A stretch of DNA of 64,000 bases. Origin: DT-110 sp030148525. Its GTDB lineage: Bacteria; Bacteroidota; Bacteroidia; Chitinophagales; Saprospiraceae. This document shows positions 53,401 through 63,091 of this stretch, in pieces. The position numbers were made by a program, and so were the translations under genes. A model generated the notes under the pieces. That model did no database searches and had not been told where the DNA came from. It saw only the letters and a program-made list of their open reading frames with translations. Location of the stretch: positions 2,232,001-2,296,000 of the forward strand of contig OZ245751.1 of assembly GCA_965227445.1 (NCBI GenBank), in the 5' to 3' direction. Every line of letters starts with the position of its first letter. The first letter of the stretch is position 1.

Positions 53401-56400
53401 CAGCACGGTAACCGTTATTGACACCATTCCGCCCTCGGAACAATGTGCGGACATCACGGTCTACCTCGACCAAAATGGTCAATTTGAGCTAAGCACAATA
53501 TACCTCACCGAATTCCCGCAGGATGCCTGTGGGTTAGATACGATGTTCCTGGATAAAACACTGTTCACTTGCGCTGATGTCGGTGAGCAGAATATCACGA
53601 TCACTGCCATGGATGTGAACGGCAACGAGATATCCTGTACCAGCACGGTGACGGTACTGGATACGGTAGCACCCTTGGCAATGTGCCGGGATGTGACCGT
53701 TTACCTTGACCAAAACGGGGAGGTATTGATTACGCCGGACGTGATCGAGGACGGATCGACTGATGCATGCGGTATCAGTATACTCGAACTGAACCAGACG
53801 GCATTCTCTTGCCCGGATGTGGGCGAACAAATGGTCACCCTAACCGTGACCGACCAGAATGGCAATACAAGTAATTGTGCAGCAAACCTCATGGTATCAG
53901 ATACCATCGCGCCCGAGGTTACCGCCAAGACCTTCCTCTACCTTGATCTGACACCCGACACTGCCTACTTATCACCCGATCAGGTTATTGAAACTGTATT
54001 CGAAGCTTGCGGACAGGACTCAGTTTGGCTTAGTCGATCACTCTTCACCGAGCAGGATACGGGGCTGCAATGGGTGCAGTGGTACGTGAGGGATGTTTCC
54101 GGGAATATCACCACCGACTCCCTAGTGGTACACGTAGTAGCTCCCATGGTGCTCGCTACCGAACTAACCCACGAAAGCTGTTTCGAGTCCAATGACGGGG
54201 CTATTGACCTGAGTGTACGTGCGGGGGTGCCGCCGTATCGCTACCTATGGTCGACCGGAGCTAAGACCACCGATCTTGCCAATCTGGAAGCCGGCACCTA
54301 CACCGTAACGGTCACCGATGCCCGCGATCACACAGCTACTAAAACGGTGCAAGTAACTCAGCCTCAACCTTTAATGTTCAGTCTTTTTACCCAGGATGCT
54401 TCCTGTTTTAGCGAAAGCGATGGCTTTATTACCACAAACGTGCAGGGGGGTACGGAGCCATACAGCTACCAGTGGAGTACTGGTGCGACAACGCCATCCA
54501 TAGCCAATATTCCGGCCGGATCTTACGGGCTTACGGTCACTGATGCAAACCAATGCCGGGTACTTGCGGACACCACCATTACCGAGCCCGCAGATTTCAG
54601 CGTGGAGCCGGTGGCTGATATCGGGCCCGTTTGCAATGGCGATGCCGTCCGTGTCCTGTTCGCACCGGATGCCCCCGAAACCACCTTCACCTGGACCAAT
54701 ACCAATCCGGCGATCGGACTACCGGCTGCTGGTCAGGGAGCCCTTGATTTCTCAGCATTGAACGAAACCATGTTTGCCCAGACAGGGAGCATTGAGGTAA
54801 CTCCCCATTACGACGGGTGTACCGGTAATCCGGATACCTTTGACATCACCGTCGCTTGTCCCGCAGTGGCGGGGCAGGTGCGCTGGTACCGGACCGGTGC
54901 CGGTCTGGAAGGTGTGGCTGTCGAGCAAATGGGCGACGCCACGCAGGAGACCCAAACCGATGCCCATGGAGCCTACGAATTTTCCGGCCGGCCGGGATTG
55001 CAATTCCTCCATCACCCTTCTTTCCCGGAATTAACACTCACCGGAGAAGATTTGCCGGTCTACGGTATTGATGAAAACGATGTCCAACGCCTGCAGGAGC
55101 ACCTGGACGGAGGCACTCCGCTGGGTGGCTATGATCTGCTGGCCGCCGATATTAATGACAACGGACAACTGTCTTCGGCCGACCTGGTACTGATACAATA
55201 TGCGCTGCAGGGCGTCGAAGAGCCCCTGCAGTTCTTCGAGCGCCAAGCCTGGAAATTTGTGGATGCAGCTACGCAGGTGGAGGATTCCTTGATATTAAAT
55301 TATTCGGATACCTTGGCGGTCAACGATCGGCACGGACTATTATCAGATGTTTCCTGGCTTGGTGTGCGCAAGGGAGACCTTACCGGTAGTAATGGTACGC
55401 TCGACTACGATCCGGTCATACCCACGAGGCCCGACCCCATCGATCCCGTTGATGCACGTACGGATGCGCCAAATTTACGCCTGGCAGTGGCATCGGATCA
55501 AACGACGGCCACTTGCGGGGATATAATGGAGGCGGTGGTCATTGCTCAGGAAATTTCAGGAGGAGATACCATCAGCCTGTTAACACTCGATGCCGGTATT
55601 CGCTGGGCTCCGGACCAACTGTCGTTGGTGGAGGCTACGGCCGGTCATTTCCGTGGGGGAGATGCCCGGGTATTTGCTGCCACCGCTCAGGGGCAAGTCT
55701 CCCTTACCTGGAAAGACCTGGTAGCTGGAGGCGTACCCGTAGTTGTAGGGGATACCTTACTGACACTGTCGTTTGAAGTAGTAGAGACACCGGGACTGTC
55801 GACCATCGAACTGGCAACAACACCCGCCACCCAGCCCGCAGGAGCCCTGTCGTATCTGGTCGGATTCCAGTATTCCGAAAACTGGGAAAGTAATCCGGCA
55901 CAAGTAGAGTTTGTACCGGAAACTACCGATTTCGAACTGACCAGGATAGCTCCCTACACTGTGACCTCCATTGATGCACCGATGGCGATCTGTGATGATG
56001 CCACTTCAATACCGGTGGAGGTCAGCTTTCAGCAAATGGCCGAAGAATCACCGACGCACTTCAGCATCGACTTTTTTGCGGAAGCAGAAAGTATGGGACT
56101 GACAGATGTGGAGAATGCATCTTTGCCACCCACGGGGCAGATTGTATTATCCCTGCCGGAAAATCTGGTGGAAGGAACGATCGCTTTCAATCTCCGCCTT
56201 GGCGATGGCGCCGATTGTTACAGCGAACCCTTGAATTCCAGCGTTGAAGTCGTTACGGCTCCGGATGTCGTCCTGACGGGGATTTCGGATGTCGTTTGTC
56301 CGGGCAATATGCTCCAGGCAGAAGCGGTACTCGAACAACCGGAAGCCTTTTCGTATACCTGGCAAATGTGCGCATCAGGAGGCACAGATTGCCGAACCCT

Positions 56401-59400
56401 GGGTGCCAATACGAACAGTGCCAGCTTCATGCCAATGGAGCCGGGCGATTATGAAATTATGCTCACGGTTACCGGGGGACTGTGCGGAGAGGTAACTATC
56501 GTTAAGGCATTTACCGTTCAGGAATTACCGACCATAACGTACCCCCTGGAGGATGACGAACTGGTCTACTGTCAGGGTACGGAGGTGTATCTGGCGTTTA
56601 CGGCGGATCTGCCGGGCACCACCTTCCATTGGCTTAATACAAACACTGACATCGGACTGGCCGCATCCGGTACTGGCCCGGTGAGTTTTACGGCCAGCAA
56701 CACCGGTGTCACCACGGTGACGGTCACCCCAGTCACCAGCGGTTGCGAAGGGGATCCGGTTACTTTCACTGTACAGGTCCAGGCGGGTACTCCGAATGCA
56801 GTAAGCCTGAACTTAAGCCAGGACACGCTATGCATTGCCGATGCTGCCCAGATGGTAACGACGATGCCTGCCGGAGGTACGTTGAGTGGCCCGGGAACCA
56901 GTAGTACCTCAAGCTATTTTACACCAGTGGAAGCAGGAGCCGGAACGCACATCCTCGTCTATACCTATGGGGATGATGGATGTTCCTCCACGGCGTCCGA
57001 CACGGTGGTTGTCTTGCCAGAACCTGCGGTACAACTTCCTGAAGACACCTCGGTTTGTGCTGCCAGCCCTGTAACCTTAACCATTAGCGGAACACCAAAT
57101 GCCACAATTTGGTACCGGGAAAACGGAATGGAAAAAAGCCTGCTTCTGAACGGTGCGGGCCTGGGGAATCTGTATTGGCCCAGCCTCACCGAAAACCTGC
57201 AGATTCAGTATGATAGCATTGGTTTCTCAGGGTCGATGCGCTGTGTTGCGTTAACTGATGAGGTTACGATGATCGAGATGTTGCCGGAGATCAATCCTCC
57301 CCTGGTCGAAATGACGGGCACCACCTGTCCGAATGAACCAGTAGTGGTGGAAATGAACGGCCAACCACAATTGGAAATAGTGTACCAATTAGCCGGACAA
57401 GAACCCGATTCCCTGGTTCTGCCTGCCGACGGTGATACCAGTATTTTCTTTGTCGGTTTGACGGAAACCACCAGTCTGGAGTTGCTTCGAGCCCGCCGGC
57501 ATGGTATGGATAATTGCTTGCTGGAGATATCCGAAGAACCTATCGATATCACCATTTGGGAAAAACCCGAATTAGCTACTGCACCCAATACCTTCCTTTG
57601 CTCGGGCGATACCTTCGAGGTGGACCTGAACTCTTTAATTCTCAATGATGTTCCGGTGAACTTTACCTGGGAAGTGCTTTCCGAAACAGCTACGACCGGC
57701 GCTACCGGTGGAACCGGCAATGAGATCCGGCAAGTGCTGGAAAACAAAATGGGGGAAACCATCTCACTGGTGTACCGTGTCCAGGTTACACCACAGGTAG
57801 GGGATTGTCCCGGACAAATCCTTCTGTTGCCGGTTCAGGTTTTCTCCGAACCGGTGGCTGAGCTCAGCGTACCGGATCAGACAATTTGTCCCGGTGATGC
57901 CCTGCAACCCATACAGATTGCTGTTACAAATGGTATGACCACCCAAACCAGCCTGAGTTGGAAGCGCGACGGCCTTACTGAAGTGTCGGGTGTTGTAAAC
58001 GGGATCGGAAATCAGATTAGTGGTTTGCTCACCAATACCACCCAAACGGACCAAACGGTTACGTATTCCGTGTACCAGGAAGCGACCAATGGCTGTGTTG
58101 GCGACACACTAACGTCCATTGTCAGGCTTCCGATCGACGCGACGGCCCCTGAAGCTGTTTGTCCGCCAGTAGTAGGCGTAGCCGTGAATCGGGTGAGTGG
58201 TGTACGCATGTACGGAGAGGAGGTAGATGCCGGCAGCACCGACAACTGTGGTATTTACGAATATAGCTTAAGTATGGATAGTGTGGGGTGGAACGAGCGC
58301 GGCACCCACGACGTGACCCTCACGGTCCGGGATGTCTCCGGAAATGCAGATGATTGTACGTTCCGACTCGAAGTAACCGAAGAGCAAGCCTGCCGAGCTC
58401 AGTTGAATGTCAGGCTGGATGAACAGGGTCAATACGAACTCACCCCCGCACAGGTGATCACCGGGGTAATTGCTCCCGGCCTCCGCATCCAGGTGGATGA
58501 CGCTCAACCGGGGAACGGAGCTATTGTAGATTGTCCCGGTGAATATCGCTACGCCATTTTTGACGAAAGCGATGCTCTGGTCTGCTGGGGCTACGTACTG
58601 GCCGAGGATAAATCAGCTCCAACCGTGGTCGGCCTGACCGGCAAAAAAGATAGCCTGATCTGCACCTACGTGGATCAACTGGCCAATAATCCGGCCACTG
58701 TCGACCCTGCTAACCGCTACTACCTGGGCCACGTCACCTTTACCGACAATACAGCGGATTGCGAGGAATGCACTTTACCCGAGGTCACCTTCATCGACCG
58801 GGTGGAATACCTGGATTGCCCCGTTGATCTGGCATTTGGCGCGGAGTATGTATACGCCCGTATGTATCGCACCTTCTTGCAAAAAGACTGCCACGGCAAC
58901 GAGCGGGATACTACGGTGACATATATTTTTATAAGACCTCCGATTTCCGACCTCCGATTTCCGATTTCCGATTTAAGTATTGTTTCCTGCAATCCCGACA
59001 CCGTCACCATCCCCGACACCCTCGGCTTGCCCTACCTGGTTTCTGCTTTTGGGGACACCCTCACCCTGGCGGAAATCGACTGCCAGTACGCCTGGTCGGT
59101 GGAGGACCAAACCTTTTCCATTTGTGAGGGGCGCGGATTAAAAGTAGAGCGGATCATCCGCGTCATGGATTGGTGCGCCGAAGAAAGCGGAACGCCCTTC
59201 GATACGGTACTTATAAAAATCGGGGACTTTGAGGAGCCGGAACTCCATGGACCGCTCACGGATCTGCGAGTGTCCCCGTATTCTGACCCCGTAGATTTCC
59301 TGAAGTGGTACGATACGGTGTATATCCAATCTGAATTGCTCGCCGGTGTTAACAACTGGGAAGAGGTAGTAGCTTTAGCTCGCGAACAGGGCAATTTATC

Positions 59401-62400
59401 TATTATTTCCACCGGACCGGCCGATTGCACCGGTGCTCTTTTACTGGAACAAGACTGGGTCGAGCAACAATTCGGGGTGTCGGTCAGTGATAACTGCGAG
59501 CTCCGGGAGGTAGGGTATGAGTTATTACAGTACAGTCCGGAGAATAAGGGGCAGGAAATTACCGGTAATTACCGCTGGCGATCTACCAATTACCAATTGC
59601 AGGGGAATACGATTACTGGTTTGCCGACGGGTATTTATGCGTTGGCGATCACCGGTCGCGATTATTGCGGGCTGTCATCCATCGGCCTTATTCTTTTCAC
59701 CGTGGAAGATCAGATCGTACCGGTCATGACGTGCGATGATCAGGTTACTGTCACTTTGAGTCAGGAAGGCCTGGCCAACATACGACCCGCTGATCTGGCG
59801 GAAGGCAGTTGGGATAACTGCGGACCGGTTTCTTTAGCCTTACGGCAAAAAAATACCGATACCCTTTGGCAGCAGGAATTGTGGCTGGACTGCAGTCAGG
59901 TCAATGGTACCGTTCTTGTGGAAGTGCAGGGCACCGATGCTGCTGGAAACACCAATACCTGCTGGACAGAGGTCATTGTGGAAGATAAGATTAATCCTTT
60001 GTGTTCCGATCTGGCTCCCGTAACCCTCGCGTGCGACGATCCCGGGCTGCAAGATCTCGGCAGCTTCGGACTGCCGGAGACACCATTTAGTACTTGCGGA
60101 AATATCGACATCCTCGAACTCGACGCTATTTCTGACCTCGACCAATGTGGCGTCGGAACCATTACCCGTCAGTTCGTGGCCGTAAAGGATCAGGGTAGCG
60201 AATCTGAACAGCGATCCGATCTGTGCGAGCAGGTGATCGAAGTGGTTGCTCACCACGATTATTGGCTGGCCTTTCCGGCCGACCAAACGGCTGCCTGCGC
60301 AAGGGATGTCTCCATCCGGGGCGTGGCCTTTGCGGAAGAGGCTTGCGACCTGATCGCTATTTCACACACCGACGAGCGTTTTTACGCCACCCAGGATCCG
60401 GAGGCTTGCTACAAGATCTTCCGGACATACCGGGTGATCAATTGGTGTGAGTACGACGGGGAGGCATCACCCACCATAGTCTCCCGCGACTGGGACGGTT
60501 GGAATGGCGAAAACCCCCGCCATCCCGATGGCGATGATGCCCCCGGTGATGAGGATATGTACGTGATCGTGAAACGCAATCTGGCCGATGGTCACCGGGA
60601 TACGGTCTTTTACGACAACAACCCCAATCCGCACGATGGCAGCATTCAGCAGGACGGGATCACCTACGACTACTGGTGGGCGGTGCTGTCGGGTAATAAT
60701 GATCCGGCCACCGAAGACTACTACGAGGGCATACCCGGGCACGTTCCGGGATGTACCGATTGTCACAGCACCTGGTCCTACGATGGCGATCAAAAGGATA
60801 GTGATATCGCAGGCAATGTGCAGGGAGACGATGCGGATTTCCGCTACGGTAGCTTTGGCTACTGGCAGTATACTCAGCACATTGTGGTGTACGACGACGT
60901 GGCCCCTGCACTCACGATCACGGGCATCGATACCTTCTGCTCGATCAGCAATGAGGATTGTTCCGCACCCGTAGAACTCACTATTTCAGCAACAGATCTT
61001 TGTACCGATGATAAACAAGATGTCTCCGTATCGATTGCGTTAGATATCGCTAATGACGGCATCCCCAATGCAGATGTTACCGGAAATTACGATCCGGCAA
61101 CCGGACTTTTCTCAGGCCGTTATCCATTAGGTGAACATCGTCTGGTGGTAACGGTCAACGACGGTTGCGGCAATCAGATAATTGGTGACTACGTCTTTAC
61201 CGTGGTGGATTGCAAGGCCCCGGCACCCATTGTTATCGATGCCCTGAGCGTCGAACTCATGCCGAGTGATAGTGACTCCACGGGAGCGGCGGCAGTGGTA
61301 TGGGCTGACGATTTTGTGGCCTCGCCGGTCTACGACTGCAACGGTCAGGATGGGACTCAAGCCGATGCGAACGGGAATCCGCTGGTGACGCGATACTCTA
61401 TCAATCGGGTAGGGGAGATGCCCGATCCGGCCCAGGATCACCTGTACGTGAATTGCACGGAAGCTGTGCGATCCCTGGAGGTGGAGATCCACGCCTGGGA
61501 TGAGGCAGGTAACCACGATTTCGCTACCACCTTCCTGTTAGTGCAGGACAATATGGGGCTCTGCGAGGAGCCGGTCGATGGGGCCGGTGGCATTACGGGC
61601 GCCATTGCCACGGAGCATAACCTACCGATACCTAACGTGGAGGTGCGTTTATCGGGTAGTGCACAACGGAGCTATCTGACTGATCAGCGTGGAGGTTATT
61701 CCCTGTTTGGATTGGAAGAGGGGGGCGACTATACGGTCACCCCAAGCCTGAATAGTGATCCGCTAAATGGGGTCTCCACCTTTGATCTGGTGTTGATCAG
61801 TAAGCATATTTTGGGTTTACAGCCCTTAGAGAGTCCTTACCAGCAAATTGCCGCTGATATTAACCGCAGTGGTACGGTTACCACCCTGGACTTGATCCAG
61901 CTACGTAAACTGATTCTGAAAATTGATACCGAATTCAAGAACAACACCAGTTGGCGGTTCGTGGATGCGGATTATGGCTTCCGCCAAAACAGTAATCCAC
62001 TGGAACAGGCCTTCCCGGAAGTGAAAAACATCAATAATCTGGAAGGTGAGGAGGTCGCCGAGTTCGTCGCCATCAAGGTGGGCGATGTGAACGGCAACGC
62101 CAATGTGGCGGAGGTTCGTTCACTGGCCGGTACGTTCAACGTGAACGTTGCCGAGCAGGAACTGAAAGCCGGCAGTGAGTACCGTATCCCGGTCACTACG
62201 GAGCAACTGAATAGTGTACTTGGCTATCAATTCACACTGGAGGTCGACCCAGCGAACGCAGAAATCGTCGATTTGGAGTACGGTGTTGCTGCGGAGGAGT
62301 ACTTTGGTGTATTTGCGGACAAAGGAATCATTACGTCTTCCTTCAACCAACCTAATTCAACATTCAACATTCAGCATTCAACATTATTCACCCTGGTGCT

Positions 62401-62797
62401 GCGTCCGACCATTGACACCAAAGTTAGCGACGTACTGCGTATTAGCTCAAAGTACACGGTTGCTGAGGCGTATGCCACGGATGGACATTTGCTAAACGTA
62501 AGGCTAAACGTTGGAGAGGCGCCGAGTAAATCCAGTAACGAATTATACCAAAATAGTCCGAACCCCTTCCAGTCGGAGACCAGTATTGGCTTCTTTTTGG
62601 CGAAAGCCGGAAATGCCACCATGACTATCCGGGATATGCACGGACGTACCGTTTACACAGCATCCGGAACCTACGGAGCCGGCTACCAGCAAGTGCGCCT
62701 CCGGGAGCAGGAACTGAGCGGCCCGGGTGTGTACACCTACACGCTGGAAACGGATGCGGAGTCGATGACTCGGAAGATGGTACTGGGTATTAGGTAG
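50498..62797 (+). CDS. giant (about 4,100-residue) HYR/SprB/dockerin-cohesin-like surface protein with T9SS sorting domain
   Basis: A 4,099-residue protein from the ATG at 50498 (signal MSCCFWSVLLILACSVPTWSQ; an ATG at 50453 is also in frame). Thirteen tandem HYR-like modules of ~80 residues (about 75-1215; pattern 'C.D.T.YLD..G...... GS.DNCG ... F.C.D.G...VTLT..D.SGN...C...VTV.D...P') are followed by two SprB-type repeats (~1221-1370; GTYTVTVTDA), Ig/PKD-like regions, a dockerin-like EF loop (DINDNGQLSSADLVL, ~1547) with a cohesin-like beta domain, more HYR-like modules (~2550-3700), a second dockerin-like loop (DINRSGTVTTLDLIQ, ~3785) with a cohesin-like domain, and a T9SS tail (SPNPFQSETSIGF ... 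KMVLGIR). It is likely a cell-surface adhesin or matrix protein. Two word repeats are inserted in frame. Confidence 0.9.
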   Translation: MSCCFWSVLLILACSVPTWSQVQLTSGTSTLEGNAGRVIIGQPFRQMTQDCEAVEVQGGLLGGYSPYSSVSLSAKTDTLYLDANGEAIVRVSDLDGGSVDSCGQLNLFLTDSLLTCADLGQREWVLFGFSSADSLVVSDTTIITVLDTLAPEMVCQNYTITLDADNEAGITVQQLDGGSSDNCGLDSLWLDRYALDCADVGHIEVTLFARDSSGNSNSCTAQVTVESDKNPVALCRDIQVYLDQAGQVSVSPEQIDNGSLNGCDPDQLSLSKNVFSCSEIGPNEVTLTVFNQSGMEASCTAQVTVIDTISPSVEADPATLSLNNQGQATLDPDDFWEVVGPVTTNVYVYGDNRIGILRSNAPGISSSHSGYYLSRNGTDYYRVVHTGSDPSWHYFSFSPYVASGSVFGSTGTYTFALYQNRGYSDACSVPDISLSETAFTCSDLGTHTVTLTATDESGNITTVTEQVTVVDQLPPTVLTQSVYAVLDESLTATIGVEDIDDGSYDNCSIATRSLDRTTFSCADIGSQTVTLTITDQSGNSAQATATVFVVDSVPPVARVRDTVLYLNEEGQAFLSAEEVNDGSTDNCFSVIAPGVGELSFDIGQTAFNGGDVGIRSVHFLVFDAYGNYDETLVQVEVRDTIPPVAVCQPQTVFLDERGQATVFPAQVGGGSTDQAGMVDLLIARDAGLMGVPLFGESLDLDCEDTATSIPVLLQVTDAGGNAVTCQTTIELLDSIAPVFSCQPQTAFLDGTGMTQINAADFVMQSADACGIDSLSVDTNAFSCGETGTHPVTLTAFDPSGNATSCQTTVTVLDTLAPVVLCKDTTIYVGDDYLLDWYPPAIDNGSYDNCGSLELSLDKYFVPCFETGDHLVTLTATDDSGNSASCTSTVTALDTAAPTVSCTDVTLYLDATGQAVLGDPFHYGFGYDDNCGYPDTTIFDRTHFGCGDIGQNTITFTGVDQAGNSATCTSTVTVIDTIPPSEQCADITVYLDQNGQFELSTIYLTEFPQDACGLDTMFLDKTLFTCADVGEQNITITAMDVNGNEISCTSTVTVLDTVAPLAMCRDVTVYLDQNGEVLITPDVIEDGSTDACGISILELNQTAFSCPDVGEQMVTLTVTDQNGNTSNCAANLMVSDTIAPEVTAKTFLYLDLTPDTAYLSPDQVIETVFEACGQDSVWLSRSLFTEQDTGLQWVQWYVRDVSGNITTDSLVVHVVAPMVLATELTHESCFESNDGAIDLSVRAGVPPYRYLWSTGAKTTDLANLEAGTYTVTVTDARDHTATKTVQVTQPQPLMFSLFTQDASCFSESDGFITTNVQGGTEPYSYQWSTGATTPSIANIPAGSYGLTVTDANQCRVLADTTITEPADFSVEPVADIGPVCNGDAVRVLFAPDAPETTFTWTNTNPAIGLPAAGQGALDFSALNETMFAQTGSIEVTPHYDGCTGNPDTFDITVACPAVAGQVRWYRTGAGLEGVAVEQMGDATQETQTDAHGAYEFSGRPGLQFLHHPSFPELTLTGEDLPVYGIDENDVQRLQEHLDGGTPLGGYDLLAADINDNGQLSSADLVLIQYALQGVEEPLQFFERQAWKFVDAATQVEDSLILNYSDTLAVNDRHGLLSDVSWLGVRKGDLTGSNGTLDYDPVIPTRPDPIDPVDARTDAPNLRLAVASDQTTATCGDIMEAVVIAQEISGGDTISLLTLDAGIRWAPDQLSLVEATAGHFRGGDARVFAATAQGQVSLTWKDLVAGGVPVVVGDTLLTLSFEVVETPGLSTIELATTPATQPAGALSYLVGFQYSENWESNPAQVEFVPETTDFELTRIAPYTVTSIDAPMAICDDATSIPVEVSFQQMAEESPTHFSIDFFAEAESMGLTDVENASLPPTGQIVLSLPENLVEGTIAFNLRLGDGADCYSEPLNSSVEVVTAPDVVLTGISDVVCPGNMLQAEAVLEQPEAFSYTWQMCASGGTDCRTLGANTNSASFMPMEPGDYEIMLTVTGGLCGEVTIVKAFTVQELPTITYPLEDDELVYCQGTEVYLAFTADLPGTTFHWLNTNTDIGLAASGTGPVSFTASNTGVTTVTVTPVTSGCEGDPVTFTVQVQAGTPNAVSLNLSQDTLCIADAAQMVTTMPAGGTLSGPGTSSTSSYFTPVEAGAGTHILVYTYGDDGCSSTASDTVVVLPEPAVQLPEDTSVCAASPVTLTISGTPNATIWYRENGMEKSLLLNGAGLGNLYWPSLTENLQIQYDSIGFSGSMRCVALTDEVTMIEMLPEINPPLVEMTGTTCPNEPVVVEMNGQPQLEIVYQLAGQEPDSLVLPADGDTSIFFVGLTETTSLELLRARRHGMDNCLLEISEEPIDITIWEKPELATAPNTFLCSGDTFEVDLNSLILNDVPVNFTWEVLSETATTGATGGTGNEIRQVLENKMGETISLVYRVQVTPQVGDCPGQILLLPVQVFSEPVAELSVPDQTICPGDALQPIQIAVTNGMTTQTSLSWKRDGLTEVSGVVNGIGNQISGLLTNTTQTDQTVTYSVYQEATNGCVGDTLTSIVRLPIDATAPEAVCPPVVGVAVNRVSGVRMYGEEVDAGSTDNCGIYEYSLSMDSVGWNERGTHDVTLTVRDVSGNADDCTFRLEVTEEQACRAQLNVRLDEQGQYELTPAQVITGVIAPGLRIQVDDAQPGNGAIVDCPGEYRYAIFDESDALVCWGYVLAEDKSAPTVVGLTGKKDSLICTYVDQLANNPATVDPANRYYLGHVTFTDNTADCEECTLPEVTFIDRVEYLDCPVDLAFGAEYVYARMYRTFLQKDCHGNERDTTVTYIFIRPPISDLRFPISDLSIVSCNPDTVTIPDTLGLPYLVSAFGDTLTLAEIDCQYAWSVEDQTFSICEGRGLKVERIIRVMDWCAEESGTPFDTVLIKIGDFEEPELHGPLTDLRVSPYSDPVDFLKWYDTVYIQSELLAGVNNWEEVVALAREQGNLSIISTGPADCTGALLLEQDWVEQQFGVSVSDNCELREVGYELLQYSPENKGQEITGNYRWRSTNYQLQGNTITGLPTGIYALAITGRDYCGLSSIGLILFTVEDQIVPVMTCDDQVTVTLSQEGLANIRPADLAEGSWDNCGPVSLALRQKNTDTLWQQELWLDCSQVNGTVLVEVQGTDAAGNTNTCWTEVIVEDKINPLCSDLAPVTLACDDPGLQDLGSFGLPETPFSTCGNIDILELDAISDLDQCGVGTITRQFVAVKDQGSESEQRSDLCEQVIEVVAHHDYWLAFPADQTAACARDVSIRGVAFAEEACDLIAISHTDERFYATQDPEACYKIFRTYRVINWCEYDGEASPTIVSRDWDGWNGENPRHPDGDDAPGDEDMYVIVKRNLADGHRDTVFYDNNPNPHDGSIQQDGITYDYWWAVLSGNNDPATEDYYEGIPGHVPGCTDCHSTWSYDGDQKDSDIAGNVQGDDADFRYGSFGYWQYTQHIVVYDDVAPALTITGIDTFCSISNEDCSAPVELTISATDLCTDDKQDVSVSIALDIANDGIPNADVTGNYDPATGLFSGRYPLGEHRLVVTVNDGCGNQIIGDYVFTVVDCKAPAPIVIDALSVELMPSDSDSTGAAAVVWADDFVASPVYDCNGQDGTQADANGNPLVTRYSINRVGEMPDPAQDHLYVNCTEAVRSLEVEIHAWDEAGNHDFATTFLLVQDNMGLCEEPVDGAGGITGAIATEHNLPIPNVEVRLSGSAQRSYLTDQRGGYSLFGLEEGGDYTVTPSLNSDPLNGVSTFDLVLISKHILGLQPLESPYQQIAADINRSGTVTTLDLIQLRKLILKIDTEFKNNTSWRFVDADYGFRQNSNPLEQAFPEVKNINNLEGEEVAEFVAIKVGDVNGNANVAEVRSLAGTFNVNVAEQELKAGSEYRIPVTTEQLNSVLGYQFTLEVDPANAEIVDLEYGVAAEEYFGVFADKGIITSSFNQPNSTFNIQHSTLFTLVLRPTIDTKVSDVLRISSKYTVAEAYATDGHLLNVRLNVGEAPSKSSNELYQNSPNPFQSETSIGFFLAKAGNATMTIRDMHGRTVYTASGTYGAGYQQVRLREQELSGPGVYTYTLETDAESMTRKMVLGIR
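58935..58976. repeat. in-frame CCGATTTCCGA word repeat inside the giant gene
   Basis: CCTCCGATTTCCGA, CCTCCGATTTCCGATTTCCGATTT, encoding PPISDLRFPISDL. It interrupts an otherwise ordinary beta-module sequence at about residue 2813, without a frameshift. Confidence 0.8.
62350..62391. repeat. in-frame CATTCAACATT word repeat inside the giant gene
   Basis: CTAATTCAACATTCAACATT then CAGCATTCAACATT, encoding NSTFNIQHST within the last cohesin-like domain (about residue 3951). The same words occur in intergenic repeats near 7071 and 9540-9790. Confidence 0.85.
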
Positions 62798-62837
62798 TAG
62801 GACTTAGTCTTATTACCCAATACCTACTACTCAGTAC
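62780..62837. repeat. GTACTGGGTATTAGG inverted word repeat at the 3' end of the giant gene
   Basis: Left arm GTACTGGGTATTAGGTAG (from 62780) contains the codons for VLGIR and the stop. The right arm, ACCCAATACC...CTACTCAGTAC (62815-62837), is its approximate inverted copy. The rest of the 294-bp gap to the next gene shows no further gene or clear signal. Confidence 0.75.
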
Positions 62838-63091
62838 CCGGTTATTACGGGTTCGTATAGAAATGGAACAAATAACAGTTTTTTCCGTATAACTACTTAG
62901 CGAATTACGCAAGTTCCCATTACGATCAGCTTGCTTCTAACCCTCCTTAACCTCTTTTTCAGGAATAGGCGATTTCTTCTGTTTAACCTTGTTCTGCGTT
63001 TCTAACCGATGCATTGATGTCCACGGCCCTTTATGCCAGTCAATGCAAAAAATATCAAGACCTAACTTCAGGCATATTAACAACTACAATC

